44,913 nucleotides of DNA from Erythrobacteraceae bacterium (GTDB lineage Bacteria; Pseudomonadota; Alphaproteobacteria; Sphingomonadales; Sphingomonadaceae). A program made the translations under genes and the position numbers. Location of the stretch: contig JAHEAW010000003.1 in the NCBI GenBank assembly GCA_024642545.1, positions 1 to 44,913 of the forward strand, read 5' to 3'. Below the pieces are notes generated by a model that worked only from the letters and a program-made list of their open reading frames with translations, was not told the origin of the DNA and did not search any database. Shown here piece by piece: positions 24,258 through 32,997 of this stretch. Each line of letters begins with the position of its first letter. The first letter of the stretch is position 1.

Positions 24258-26597
24258 TCATAGCGGATTTCCGTCTTGATCGCGGTATATTTCGCGCCGC
24301 CCGACATGATTGGCGGGGCCAACCAGCCCTTCGCCTTCCATCCGTTCGATCCATTTGGCGGCAGTGTTGTACCCCACACCCATCTGGCGTTGCAGCCAGC
24401 TTCCGCTCGCCTTCTGGTTTTCAAAGATGATCTGGCAGGCTTGTCGATATTTGCGCTCATCGGGATCATCACTGGCGGTCAGTTCATCGTCAAAGGTGAA
24501 CCCGCCATCTTCAGGCTCTTCCGTCACTGCATCGATATATTCAGGCTTGCCCTGCGCACGCCAATGATCTGCCACAGCTTCCACTTCTTCATCCGACACA
24601 AAGGGCCCGTGCACGCGGATCATTGCCCCGGTGTTGGGTTTGTAGAGCATATCGCCCTTGCCCAGCAGCTGCTCGCTACCCTGTTCACCCAGGATGGTCC
24701 GGCTGTCGATTCGGCTGGTAACCTTGAAGCTGATCCGCGTGGGGAGGTTGGCCTTGATCACACCAGTAATAACATCGACCGAAGGGCGCTGTGTCGCCAT
24801 GATCAGATGGATCCCGGCCGCGCGGGATTTCTGGCTCAGACGCTGGATCAGAACTTCGATTTCCTTGCCAACCGTGACCATCAGATCAGCCAGTTCATCG
24901 ACGATCAGCACAATTTGCGGCAGCGGCGCGTAGTCAAGCTGTTCTTCCTCATAAATTTCTTCGCCGGTATCGGGATCGAACCCGGTTTGCACTCGCCGCC
25001 CAAGCGGTTTGCCTTTGGCGATCGCAGACTTCACCCGGTCATTGAAGCTGTTGATGTTGCGTGAATTGATGCTGCTCATCATCCGGTAGCGGCGCTCCAT
25101 CTCCTCCACCGCCCATTTAAGCGCCCGCACTGACTTGTGCGGTTCGGTCACAACGGGAGAGAGCAAATGCGGAATATCGTCGTAGCTCTTGAGTTCAAGG
25201 ACTTTGGGGTCGATCAGAATCAGCCGGCATTCTGCAGGGGTAAAGCGATAGAGCAGGGATAGCAGGATGCAGTTGAGGCCAACCGATTTGCCCGATCCGG
25301 TAGTGCCGGCAACCAGCAAATGCGGCATGGCGGCGAGGTCTGCTACCACCGGATCGCCAGCGATGTCCTTACCCAGAATAATCGGCAGATTGCCCGAGGA
25401 TTCGGCAAAGGCAGCGCAGGAGGCGAGCTCTTTCAGCGCCACTGTCTGGCGGTCGGCATTGGGCAATTCGATGCCCATCACGGTTTTGCCGGGTATGGGA
25501 GATACACGCGCTGAAATCGCTGACATGTTGCGGGCAATATCTTCTGCCAGACCGACTATGCGGCTGGCTTTGATACCCGGTGCTGGCTCCAGTTCATACA
25601 TGGTCACCACAGGGCCGGTCCGGACCGCAGTGATTTCACCCTTCACATTGAAATCATCGAGCACAGTTTCGAGCAGGCGAGCGTTGCGCTCAAGCGCCAT
25701 CTTGTCGAGCTTTGGCGCCTGATGAACGGGTGGTTCTTCCAGCAGTTCAAGGCTGGGTAATCGGTAATCGGCAAACATGTCGGCCTGTTTGGCGGCGGGC
25801 ATCAGCGCCTTTTTGGGCGGTGCAGTGGGATCGGAAATTTCCGGCGCGCGCCGCGGCACAGCGCCGGCGTTGATGGGTTTGGGATCGGTTCTGGCTTCGC
25901 GAATGCTGGCTTTCTTACGCCTGGGAAGAAACGCGCCGTCAGTATCATCGGCAGCCCGGCGGCGGTTCAGAAACTTCGGCAAGGTGAGCAGCTGCACCCA
26001 GTCGAGCGCGAAGACACGCGTAATCAGCAGGGTGCCAATCGCAAGCGCGGCAAACGCCATAGCAAAGATTGTCCAGCCCTGAGCGGCCACCGGCAGCCGC
26101 GCGGCAATTGCTTCTATTGCCCGTGCACCCAGCAATCCGGCTACCCCGCCCATTGAGGCTGGCAAAGAGCCGCCCGGTCCGTCAAAGGAGAGCGCCAGCA
26201 CTGCAGAAATCAGAACCATAGCGATCAGCAACAGGGCTGCGGGCTGCCACCATCTCGTTTCTATCGCGCGGTCTTCTTCCTCGACATCGCGCCATAATTT
26301 GCGCGCCCCGACATAAAGTAGCGGCAGCAGTAGTACACCGGTAAGTCCAAACAGCATGAGCACTCGCTCAGCAATCCAAGCGCCCGCTGCGCCCATCCAA
26401 TTGGCAATGTTTGCACCCGACGCGGCAGTTGAAAGGCTGGGGTCGGTTTGCGTGTAGCTGGTAAGTGAAAGGCCCAAAAAAACCATGGCTGCAAACAGGA
26501 TGGCGGCGCCCGCCATCTGCAGGGCACGGCGAAGCGACCGCCGAAATGCGGCTCGCCAGTCGGCAGATCCAGATTTCCCGATCGCACGGGCGGCCAT
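24258..26597 (-). CDS. ftsK: DNA translocase FtsK
   Basis: Septum-located motor that pumps DNA and aligns dif sites for XerCD during division. The protein has 779 residues, within the usual range. Four membrane segments lie in the first 190 residues, followed by a linker of only about 100 residues, and then the alpha-beta motor: Walker A GTTGSGKSVGLN, the LILIDPKVLELKSYDDIPHLL segment, Walker B IVLIVDELADLMV and IHLIMATQRPSVDVITG. The C-terminal gamma domain that reads KOPS DNA sites is present (SGSWLQRQMGVGYNTAAKW, then MEGEGLVGPANHVGRREI). The ATG at 26597 is used; the 67-bp gap upstream holds a weak stem-loop and a GGGGAG stretch about 5 nt before it. Confidence 0.97.
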   Translation of the reverse strand: MAARAIGKSGSADWRAAFRRSLRRALQMAGAAILFAAMVFLGLSLTSYTQTDPSLSTAASGANIANWMGAAGAWIAERVLMLFGLTGVLLLPLLYVGARKLWRDVEEEDRAIETRWWQPAALLLIAMVLISAVLALSFDGPGGSLPASMGGVAGLLGARAIEAIAARLPVAAQGWTIFAMAFAALAIGTLLITRVFALDWVQLLTLPKFLNRRRAADDTDGAFLPRRKKASIREARTDPKPINAGAVPRRAPEISDPTAPPKKALMPAAKQADMFADYRLPSLELLEEPPVHQAPKLDKMALERNARLLETVLDDFNVKGEITAVRTGPVVTMYELEPAPGIKASRIVGLAEDIARNMSAISARVSPIPGKTVMGIELPNADRQTVALKELASCAAFAESSGNLPIILGKDIAGDPVVADLAAMPHLLVAGTTGSGKSVGLNCILLSLLYRFTPAECRLILIDPKVLELKSYDDIPHLLSPVVTEPHKSVRALKWAVEEMERRYRMMSSINSRNINSFNDRVKSAIAKGKPLGRRVQTGFDPDTGEEIYEEEQLDYAPLPQIVLIVDELADLMVTVGKEIEVLIQRLSQKSRAAGIHLIMATQRPSVDVITGVIKANLPTRISFKVTSRIDSRTILGEQGSEQLLGKGDMLYKPNTGAMIRVHGPFVSDEEVEAVADHWRAQGKPEYIDAVTEEPEDGGFTFDDELTASDDPDERKYRQACQIIFENQKASGSWLQRQMGVGYNTAAKWIERMEGEGLVGPANHVGRREIYRDQDGNPL

Positions 26598-26608
26598 AAT
26601 TACTCCCC

Positions 26609-26625
26609 AAAAACCGGCAAGCCGG
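26609..26625 (-). terminator. weak terminator between the TenI/ThiE-like gene and ftsK
   Basis: On the minus strand CCGG-CTTG-CCGG is followed by TTTTT. The stem is only 4 bp, so termination would be partial at best; some readthrough into ftsK is likely. Confidence 0.3.
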
Positions 26626-26664
26626 GTGCCTTAGGGCCATAATGCACAGCGCAGGACTCCCGCG

Positions 26665-27231
26665 TCAAGAATCCATGCTCACAAAATTCGCAGGGCGGCT
26701 CAGCCCATCAATCGCTGCCCAGCGCGACCAGCCCAGATCAGCGGCGCGCGCGTGTGTCATGCCGCCGAGGGCGATGACCGGAATGCGCGATTGCTGGGCA
26801 AGAATATGAAAGCCTGCCAAACCCAATGTCTGCGCTTGTTTGTGGCTGCGAGTCGCAAACACTGGAGAAAGAAAAATACCGTCTGCTCCGGCGCCATCGG
26901 CAGCAGCAATTTCTTCAGCGTCATGGGCGGTTGCCAGCCATAATTGCTCAAGGGTGCGTTCAGCGCCTCTGTCTGCAGGGCCATAAAACCCATCACTGCC
27001 CCAGCTTGCAGCCAGAACTGCGCTGCCTGAGATGATCACGCAGTGTCCCAGGCTGCGCGCCAAAGCTGCCAGCTGCCGAAATCGTGCGCGGCGTTGCACT
27101 TTATCCAAATGATAGTGACGAAATACAAACCCCGATCCGCCCGGCAGCGCCTTCAAGGAATCTTCCAGGACGGCATCATTGCGCGCATCGCTCAGCAGCC
27201 ACAGCAGCGGTAAGGTCTGGAATGTCACCAC
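26665..27231 (-). CDS. TenI/ThiE-like TIM-barrel protein (thiamine phosphate synthase family)
   Basis: The C-terminal half is clearly of the ThiE/TenI superfamily: DGIFLSPVFATRSHKQAQTLG and IPVIALGGMTHARAADLGW, which match the phosphate-binding and beta-strand 7 regions. The N-terminal half lacks the QxRxK signature that binds HMP-pyrophosphate in ThiE, having FVFRHYHLDKVQRRARFR instead, so thiamine phosphate synthesis is uncertain; a TenI-like or other role is possible. The start is unsure: I use the GTG at 27231 (188 residues, reading VVTFQTLPLLWLLSD), while a TTG at 27270 would add 13 residues and overlap the divergent yggS start by 16 nt. No other thiamine gene lies in the window. Confidence 0.75.
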   Translation of the reverse strand: MVTFQTLPLLWLLSDARNDAVLEDSLKALPGGSGFVFRHYHLDKVQRRARFRQLAALARSLGHCVIISGSAVLAASWGSDGFYGPADRGAERTLEQLWLATAHDAEEIAAADGAGADGIFLSPVFATRSHKQAQTLGLAGFHILAQQSRIPVIALGGMTHARAADLGWSRWAAIDGLSRPANFVSMDS

Positions 27232-27254
27232 AGGCCCGCTATAGCGCGCATCGG

Positions 27255-27917
27255 ATGGAAAATGCAGCAAGTCAGTTAGAACAAGTCCGCAGCCGGATTG
27301 AGCATGCCGCGCAGATCGCTGGTCGCAGGGACGATGAGATCACGCTGATCGCGGTGAGCAAGACGCATCCGGCCGAAGAAATTCTGCCTTTGCTGGCCGC
27401 AGGGCAGCGCGTGTTTGGGGAAAACAGAGTGCAGGAAGCCCAGGCTAAATGGCCCGGCCTGCTTGAGCGGTTTCCTGACACCCAATTGCATCTGGTAGGT
27501 CAGCTTCAGTCCAACAAGGCGGCTGACGCGGTGCGCATGTTCGATCAGATTCATGCGCTTGATCGCCCCGGCCTCGTGCAGGCGCTGGCCAAGGCGATGG
27601 ATCAGGTGGGCAAAAAGGTGCCGTGCTTCATTCAGGTCAATATCGGCGATGAGGATCAGAAGGGCGGTTGCGCAATCCATGATCTGCCCGCGTTGATTGC
27701 CGTGGCACGAGACGCAGAAATTCCTCTTTCAGGGCTGATGTGCGTTCCGCCTGTTGGTATTGAACCGACGCCGTTCTTTGCGCTGCTGGACAAATTGGCG
27801 CGGGACCACGGCCTGACTGAATTGAGCATGGGCATGAGCAGCGACTATGAAATTGCAGTTCAGCTGGGCGCAACGCATATCCGTGTGGGAACTGCCCTGT
27901 TCGGAGCCCGGGGATAG
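27255..27917 (+). CDS. yggS: YggS/PROSC-family PLP-binding protein
   Basis: Cytosolic PLP-binding protein of 220 residues that keeps the free PLP pool and amino-acid levels in balance; no enzymatic reaction is known. The PLP lysine is in LIAVSKTHPAEE (about residue 37), with FGENRVQEA, LHLVGQLQSNKA, and the C-terminal SMGMSSDYEIAVQLGATHIRVGTALFG that closes the barrel and contacts the phosphate. The ATG at 27255 starts MENAASQLEQVRSRI as in homologues; the longer frame upstream overlaps the opposite gene. No strong Shine-Dalgarno is present. It is divergent from the TenI/ThiE-like gene with about 23 bp between starts, and 195 bp upstream of the TonB receptor. Confidence 0.95.
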   Translation: MENAASQLEQVRSRIEHAAQIAGRRDDEITLIAVSKTHPAEEILPLLAAGQRVFGENRVQEAQAKWPGLLERFPDTQLHLVGQLQSNKAADAVRMFDQIHALDRPGLVQALAKAMDQVGKKVPCFIQVNIGDEDQKGGCAIHDLPALIAVARDAEIPLSGLMCVPPVGIEPTPFFALLDKLARDHGLTELSMGMSSDYEIAVQLGATHIRVGTALFGARG

Positions 27918-28112
27918 ATTTGCCCCTGCTGAGTTGCCGGTTTGCGTGACAATTCTTCAACAGAAGGTCCAAAATCTGCCCACATTGACGCGATCGATAG
28001 CGCAGTAGCTTGACACAAGTCCCACACTGCCTCCATCGTCAAGTAGCTAAACGAAACGATTATCCGCGACTTTCCGCGGCAAAATAGATCGTTCGAACAG
28101 GAGAGGACTTCG
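27918..28112 (+). promoter_or_regulatory. 195-bp upstream region of the TonB receptor with a TTGACA -35 candidate
   Basis: A consensus TTGACA lies at 28010-28015, but the best -10 at the right spacing is only CATCGT, so this is a weak call. A small stem CCGCG-ACTTTC-CGCGG lies about 50 nt before the start. AGGAGAGGA lies 8 nt before the ATG. No Fur-like palindrome was recognised. Confidence 0.3.
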
Positions 28113-31082
28113 ATGATCAAGCCCACTTTACGCCATACATGTGCCTGCTTTGCGCTTGCCGCAGGGCTATTCGGGAGCAATGCCGCATTTGCTCAGGACG
28201 CTCAGCCAGATCAGGGTACGCCGGCTCAGAGTGACGTTTCCACAACTGCATCGCGTGAAATCGTGGTCACGGGCTCGCTGATTCGCGGCACGCCCAAGGA
28301 TGCGGCGCTGCCAGTAGATGTTTTCTCATCGGCTGAACTGGACAAGAAGGGCATCAGCTCTCCGCTGGACTTCATCAAGGAACTGCCATCAGTGGGGTCG
28401 GTGCTTGGTGACACCAATCAGTTTGCGACCACTTCGCAAGGCTTTCAGGGCAACGGTTCTATTAACCTGCGCGGCCTCGGCTTTACCCGCACGCTGGTGC
28501 TGCTCAACGGCAAACGCACGATTCAGGCGCCGGGTGATGGTTTTGCTGACACCAATCTGATTCCGATGTTTGCACTGGAGCGGGTGGAAATCCTGAAAGA
28601 TGGCGCAGCGGCGACTTATGGTTCCGATGCCATCGCCGGGGTGGCCAACTTCATCACCCGCAGCCGCTTTGAAGGGCTTGAAGCGTCCGGCGACTGGACC
28701 TTCATCAAGGGGTCGAAGGGCAATTATAATGCCAGCATTCTCGCCGGACATAATTTTGGCGACTTGAATGTCATGATTGGCGGCGGGTGGCAGCATCGCT
28801 CCGAATTGGCGACCACTGCCCGTTCTTACACCAGCCAGAGCTATGACCAGAATGCGTCGGGTTATTCTGCACTGGCAACGCCAGGACTTTTCGGGGTCAC
28901 CTATTTGAGTAATGTCGGCGGAAATCCGCCCTTTACATATGCGCCGGACAAAGGCTGTAATGAACTTGGCGGCTTCCAGACCGGCGTAGTATGTCGGTTC
29001 ACCTATATTCCCTATGATAATATCACAGAGGAAGAGGATCGCTATCAGGTCTATGGCCAAGCTTCGGCGGAGCTCAGTGATGCTGTACGCTGGCACGCCA
29101 GCGCATTGTGGGCCAAGACTGACCTTACGAGCCTCAACTATTCGCCTGCCTTCCCGCCAACGCAGGGGCCTAAGGGCTCCGGCTTTGTGGCGGCATTCAC
29201 AACCTCACCGAACAATCCGGGCGTACCAGCATTTCTTAATCAGCTGGGTCTGCCACAAAGCAGCGCAACCAATCCAATTCTGGCGATTACGAACCTGTAT
29301 TATCGCCCGTTCGGTTTCCTGGGAAATCCGCGTGATCCCGGCCGCGGTGCAGGTACTGGCCTGGCACAGAATAATGCCTGGCGTTTCAACAGCGGGTTCG
29401 AGATGGATGTCAGCAACAAGCTGACCCTCAACATCGACGGAACTTATTGGCGTTCTGCGCGCACCGCTTACGCGCCCGGTATCGTCGGTTCGCGGCTGCA
29501 ATCTGCGCTGAATGGCTTTGGCGGCCCCGATTGCACCGGCACTACTGCTGGCGCAAACGGCTGCCTGTGGTTCAACCCTTTCGTAAATGCAGGGCCCAGC
29601 AATCCCGCTCTGGGAATTGCCAACCCGTATTATGTGCCAGGCGCCGAAAACAGCGATGCGCTGGTGGCTTGGTTGCAGGTGCCCAACGGCACTTACCAAC
29701 GTGAAGAGCAATTCGTCGTTGATGCTGTGCTGTCTGGCGGCACCGGGATTGAACTACCCGGCGGCGAGGTCGCTTTTGCAGTCGGTGCGCAGTACCGTAA
29801 GGACAATTTCATTACACGGCCGCTCAACGATCTGTCGAACCTCAACATCAACCCTTGCTTCAAGGAAGGCGATGTCAGCTGCGTCGGCACAGCGACCGAT
29901 GGTGTTGGCCCGTTCATTTTCCTGGGCGGTACCCGGCCAGCTAATCTCGACCAGAGCGTTCGTGCCGTCTTTACAGAAGTAAAACTGCCGGTGCTCGATA
30001 ATCTCGAGCTTACCGGTGCCTTGCGCTATGAAGATTACGGCAGCCCGATTGGATCGACCTTCAATCCCAAGGGTTCGTTCCGGTTCCAGCCAACTCCGTG
30101 GCTGACTTTCCGCGGGTCAATCGGGACTACCTTCCGCGGTCCATTGTCGAGCAACGTTGATCCCAACGGGGTTGTCGCGCTTCAAGGCCTGACCGCCGCC
30201 GGCGGGAACTACAAGTCAGTCGATATTTTCGGCAATCCCAACCTCAAGCCTGAAACAGCGCTCACCTATAATGTCGGGGCCGTGATCAAAACAAGCGGGC
30301 TGACGCTGAGTGCAGACTTCTGGACTTACGATTTCAAGGACCAGATCGTCACAACTCCGGCCGATGCGATTGCCAGCCTGGTCGGCAATGGCCAAACCAG
30401 CGGGACTGCGCCGGTTGATTGCTCCAGCCCGCTGGCGGGCCTGATTACCTTCTCAGGCAATACCTGCGTCCAGGGCACTACGACCGGTATCGATATCGCA
30501 CGGGTCCGGACACAGTGGGTGAACGGTCCTAAGGTGACAGTGCGCGGGCTCGACTTCAGCGCCAATTACGATTGGCGTGCTGGCTTTGGTGTCGTGTCGG
30601 TTGGCGGCAATGCGACCGTCAACCTCAAGTACAAGACCAATGATTTCCTGATCAACGGAGTTTTGGTCGCACCGAGTTACGATGCTGTTGGCTATGGCAA
30701 CTACTTCCGCGATCCGGGCACGTTGCCGCGTTGGCGGGCGAATGGCTATGTCAATCTGGCGACAGGCGGATTGAACCTGCGTTATTCGGTCAATTATATT
30801 GCCAGCGTTACCGACGAGCGTTGCACCAGCGATCCTTGCTTTGCGATTGCCGGCGTGCCAGCGGGCAGCAATTATGGCAAGAACAGCGGCTCCTACGTGC
30901 AGCAGGATCTGGTGGCCAATTACACGCTGCCTGTCACCTTCGCAGAAGTTCAGCTTACCGGTGCGGTCCGGAATATCTTCGACCGTGCTCCGGCGCAGGC
31001 CTATCTGCCGCTTGGGTATAACCCCTACATCGGTAATGCGATCGGGCGGAACTTCTCGCTGGGCCTGAAGGTCAAATACTGA
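28113..31082 (+). CDS. TonB-dependent outer-membrane receptor
   Basis: Outer-membrane beta-barrel that imports a substrate using TonB energy; the substrate is unknown. The protein has 989 residues. The signal peptide runs from MIKPTLRHTCACFALAAGL to an AFAQ|DAQ cleavage. The TonB box is probably REIVVTGSL (about residues 47-55). The plug domain (about 60-185) includes SINLRGLGFTRTLVLLNGKR and ALERVEILKDGAAATYGSDAIAG, both hallmarks of the family. The barrel fills the rest and ends in FSLGLKVKY, with the C-terminal aromatic typical of outer-membrane proteins. The excellent Shine-Dalgarno AGGAGAGGA supports the ATG at 28113. A strong bidirectional terminator follows. No iron- or B12-related gene is adjacent, so I do not guess the ligand. 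Confidence 0.95.
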   Translation: MIKPTLRHTCACFALAAGLFGSNAAFAQDAQPDQGTPAQSDVSTTASREIVVTGSLIRGTPKDAALPVDVFSSAELDKKGISSPLDFIKELPSVGSVLGDTNQFATTSQGFQGNGSINLRGLGFTRTLVLLNGKRTIQAPGDGFADTNLIPMFALERVEILKDGAAATYGSDAIAGVANFITRSRFEGLEASGDWTFIKGSKGNYNASILAGHNFGDLNVMIGGGWQHRSELATTARSYTSQSYDQNASGYSALATPGLFGVTYLSNVGGNPPFTYAPDKGCNELGGFQTGVVCRFTYIPYDNITEEEDRYQVYGQASAELSDAVRWHASALWAKTDLTSLNYSPAFPPTQGPKGSGFVAAFTTSPNNPGVPAFLNQLGLPQSSATNPILAITNLYYRPFGFLGNPRDPGRGAGTGLAQNNAWRFNSGFEMDVSNKLTLNIDGTYWRSARTAYAPGIVGSRLQSALNGFGGPDCTGTTAGANGCLWFNPFVNAGPSNPALGIANPYYVPGAENSDALVAWLQVPNGTYQREEQFVVDAVLSGGTGIELPGGEVAFAVGAQYRKDNFITRPLNDLSNLNINPCFKEGDVSCVGTATDGVGPFIFLGGTRPANLDQSVRAVFTEVKLPVLDNLELTGALRYEDYGSPIGSTFNPKGSFRFQPTPWLTFRGSIGTTFRGPLSSNVDPNGVVALQGLTAAGGNYKSVDIFGNPNLKPETALTYNVGAVIKTSGLTLSADFWTYDFKDQIVTTPADAIASLVGNGQTSGTAPVDCSSPLAGLITFSGNTCVQGTTTGIDIARVRTQWVNGPKVTVRGLDFSANYDWRAGFGVVSVGGNATVNLKYKTNDFLINGVLVAPSYDAVGYGNYFRDPGTLPRWRANGYVNLATGGLNLRYSVNYIASVTDERCTSDPCFAIAGVPAGSNYGKNSGSYVQQDLVANYTLPVTFAEVQLTGAVRNIFDRAPAQAYLPLGYNPYIGNAIGRNFSLGLKVKY

Positions 31083-31102
31083 CCTGAACAACCGGTAAAC
31101 AC

Positions 31103-31136
31103 AAAGGGCCGGCGGATCGCTCCGCCGGCCCTTTTG
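31103..31136. terminator. bidirectional intrinsic terminator between TonB receptor and acyl-CoA synthetase
   Basis: AAAGGGCCGGCGGA-TCGC-TCCGCCGGCCCTTT is a perfect 14-bp stem with a 4-nt loop, with TTTT on the plus side and TTT on the minus side. It serves both convergent genes (receptor stop 31082, synthetase stop 31156). Confidence 0.95.
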
Positions 31137-31155
31137 ATTCCATGAAAGGTTCTGC

Positions 31156-32916
31156 CTAGCTGCGGCCTTTCTCAAACAAGACCTTCAAATCCTTCTTCAG
31201 GATCTTGCCATTGGCATTGCGCGGAAGTGTTTCAGAAACAAACAAGATCCGCACCGGGACCTTGAATTTCGCAAGGCGTTCAGCAACCCATGACTGCAAT
31301 TGCGCTTCGGTTGCATGTGTACCGGGTGCCAGATGCACCACCGCTGCTGGTTCCTCGCCCAGCGTGTGATGCGGTATTCCGACCAGCGCTGCATCAGTGA
31401 CTGCAGGATGATCATACAGGATATTTTCAACCTCGGATGAATAGATGTTCTCACCGCCGCGCAGGATCATGTCTTTCGCCCGGTCAACAATGAAGCAAAA
31501 GCCCTCATCATCGAGCCGCGCCAGATCGCCGGTGCGCACCCAGCCGCCAATAAATGTTTCGGCCGTTGCAGCAGGCTTGTTCCAATAGCCCTTGACCACC
31601 ATCGGGCCGCGCGCCCAAAGCTCGCCCACTTCCCCGACAGATAATTCCCCGGTGCCGTCTTCGTTCATGATTTTGAGGTCAGCGACTGCCACAGGCGGGC
31701 CGCAGCTGGTCGGCCGGTTAAGATAATCTTCGCTCGATATCCCGGTGACGGTCGCCATAGTTTCGGTCATGCCCCAGCCATTGCCGGGAAGCGCGCCAAA
31801 CTCTTCCCTGATTTTGCGTACCAGTTCGGGGGCAGCAGGAGCGCCGCCATAGGCAATCGCTTCAAGGCTGGAGAGGTCGTATTTGGACCGGTCGGGATGT
31901 TCCAGCAATTGCCAGGCGATTGTCGGCACGCCGCCGGTAACATTGACCTGTTCCCGCTCGATAATTTCGAACGCGCGCACCGGGTCCCAGCGGTGCATGA
32001 AAATCAGCGTGTTGCCTGCCACCATTGCGGCCATCAGCCCGGCAGAACAGGCAGTTACATGAAACAGCGGGATAACGGTCAGCATTACCTTCTGAGCTGG
32101 CTGGGGAATTGGGTCGCCCCTGCGTAATGCAGCGCAGGCCGCATTGTAACCGGTCGAAAAGATATTCGTCAGCAGATTGCGGTGGGTGCCCAATGCCCCT
32201 TTGGGATAGCCTGTAGTGCCGCTGGTATAGAAAATTGTCGCATCATCATCGGGCTGGATACTCGCATCGGGCAAGCCGATATCCGGTAGCTTGGTCCAGT
32301 CTGATGGGCCGCCGAGCACGGCTTCAAGCCGCTTGGCCGGTGCAGCCAGGTCTCCTGCTTCCGAACGGGCAGTCAGCACGTGCTCAAGAGCTGGAATTTC
32401 GTCCAGATGCGGCGCGATCCGTTCCCACCGTTCGGCGTCGCATAACAGCACTTTGGTGCCCGAATCGGCGAGCCCATAGGCCAGTTCATTCCCGGTCCAC
32501 CAAGCGTTGAGCGGGACACAGATTGCGCCCAGCGAGGTACAGGCGAAAAATACCACTGGCCATTCGGGCAAATTGCGCATGGCCAGCGCGACCCGGTCGC
32601 CCTTGGTAACGCCGAGCGATACGAGGTGTTGAGCCAGCGTAGCAACAGCCCGGTGAAAAGTGTCATAGGTGACCCGCTCACCTTCGTAGATGGTAAATTC
32701 CCGGTCCTCATGAGTGCGGGCCAGCGCCAGCAGCGCGCGCAGGTTTTCAGGCGCGTTCTTCCATACCCGGGTTGGCACGTCACCAATGGTGACAATGTCC
32801 ATTTCAAACCGTTCACCCGGTGCGGTAAGCGTATCGCGCACAGCGGCCCGGCTCATTGCCGGCCAGCCAGGCGGCGGGCTCCATTGACCTTCATCCAGCG
32901 TCAGTGTTTGCGGCAT
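31156..32916 (-). CDS. AMP-forming acyl-CoA synthetase (class I adenylate-forming)
   Basis: Activates a carboxylic acid to its acyl-AMP and then acyl-CoA; the substrate is unknown. The protein has 586 residues. The P-loop is IFYTSGTTGYPKGALGTHRN (about residues 232-251). Next come the YGGAPAAPELVRKI loop and GNGWGMTETMATV (A5 motif), and TGDLARLDDEGFCFIVDRAKDMILRGGENIYSSEVE (A7-A8), ending with LPRNANGKILKKDLK, whose Lys is the catalytic one. The length and the spacing fit medium- or long-chain acyl-CoA or aryl-CoA ligases. It lies 81 nt downstream of glnD, with no clear promoter in between, so it may be the last gene of the acs2-glnD-acs1 run. The ATG at 32916 is first in frame. Confidence 0.93.
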   Translation of the reverse strand: MPQTLTLDEGQWSPPPGWPAMSRAAVRDTLTAPGERFEMDIVTIGDVPTRVWKNAPENLRALLALARTHEDREFTIYEGERVTYDTFHRAVATLAQHLVSLGVTKGDRVALAMRNLPEWPVVFFACTSLGAICVPLNAWWTGNELAYGLADSGTKVLLCDAERWERIAPHLDEIPALEHVLTARSEAGDLAAPAKRLEAVLGGPSDWTKLPDIGLPDASIQPDDDATIFYTSGTTGYPKGALGTHRNLLTNIFSTGYNAACAALRRGDPIPQPAQKVMLTVIPLFHVTACSAGLMAAMVAGNTLIFMHRWDPVRAFEIIEREQVNVTGGVPTIAWQLLEHPDRSKYDLSSLEAIAYGGAPAAPELVRKIREEFGALPGNGWGMTETMATVTGISSEDYLNRPTSCGPPVAVADLKIMNEDGTGELSVGEVGELWARGPMVVKGYWNKPAATAETFIGGWVRTGDLARLDDEGFCFIVDRAKDMILRGGENIYSSEVENILYDHPAVTDAALVGIPHHTLGEEPAAVVHLAPGTHATEAQLQSWVAERLAKFKVPVRILFVSETLPRNANGKILKKDLKVLFEKGRS

Positions 32917-32997
32917 TGCCCTCTTCCATCTGTGCAGCCATTTTATCCGTAACTTTAATCAGCTTGTGTTGCCGCGCAAGCACCAGCTGGACCCGGC

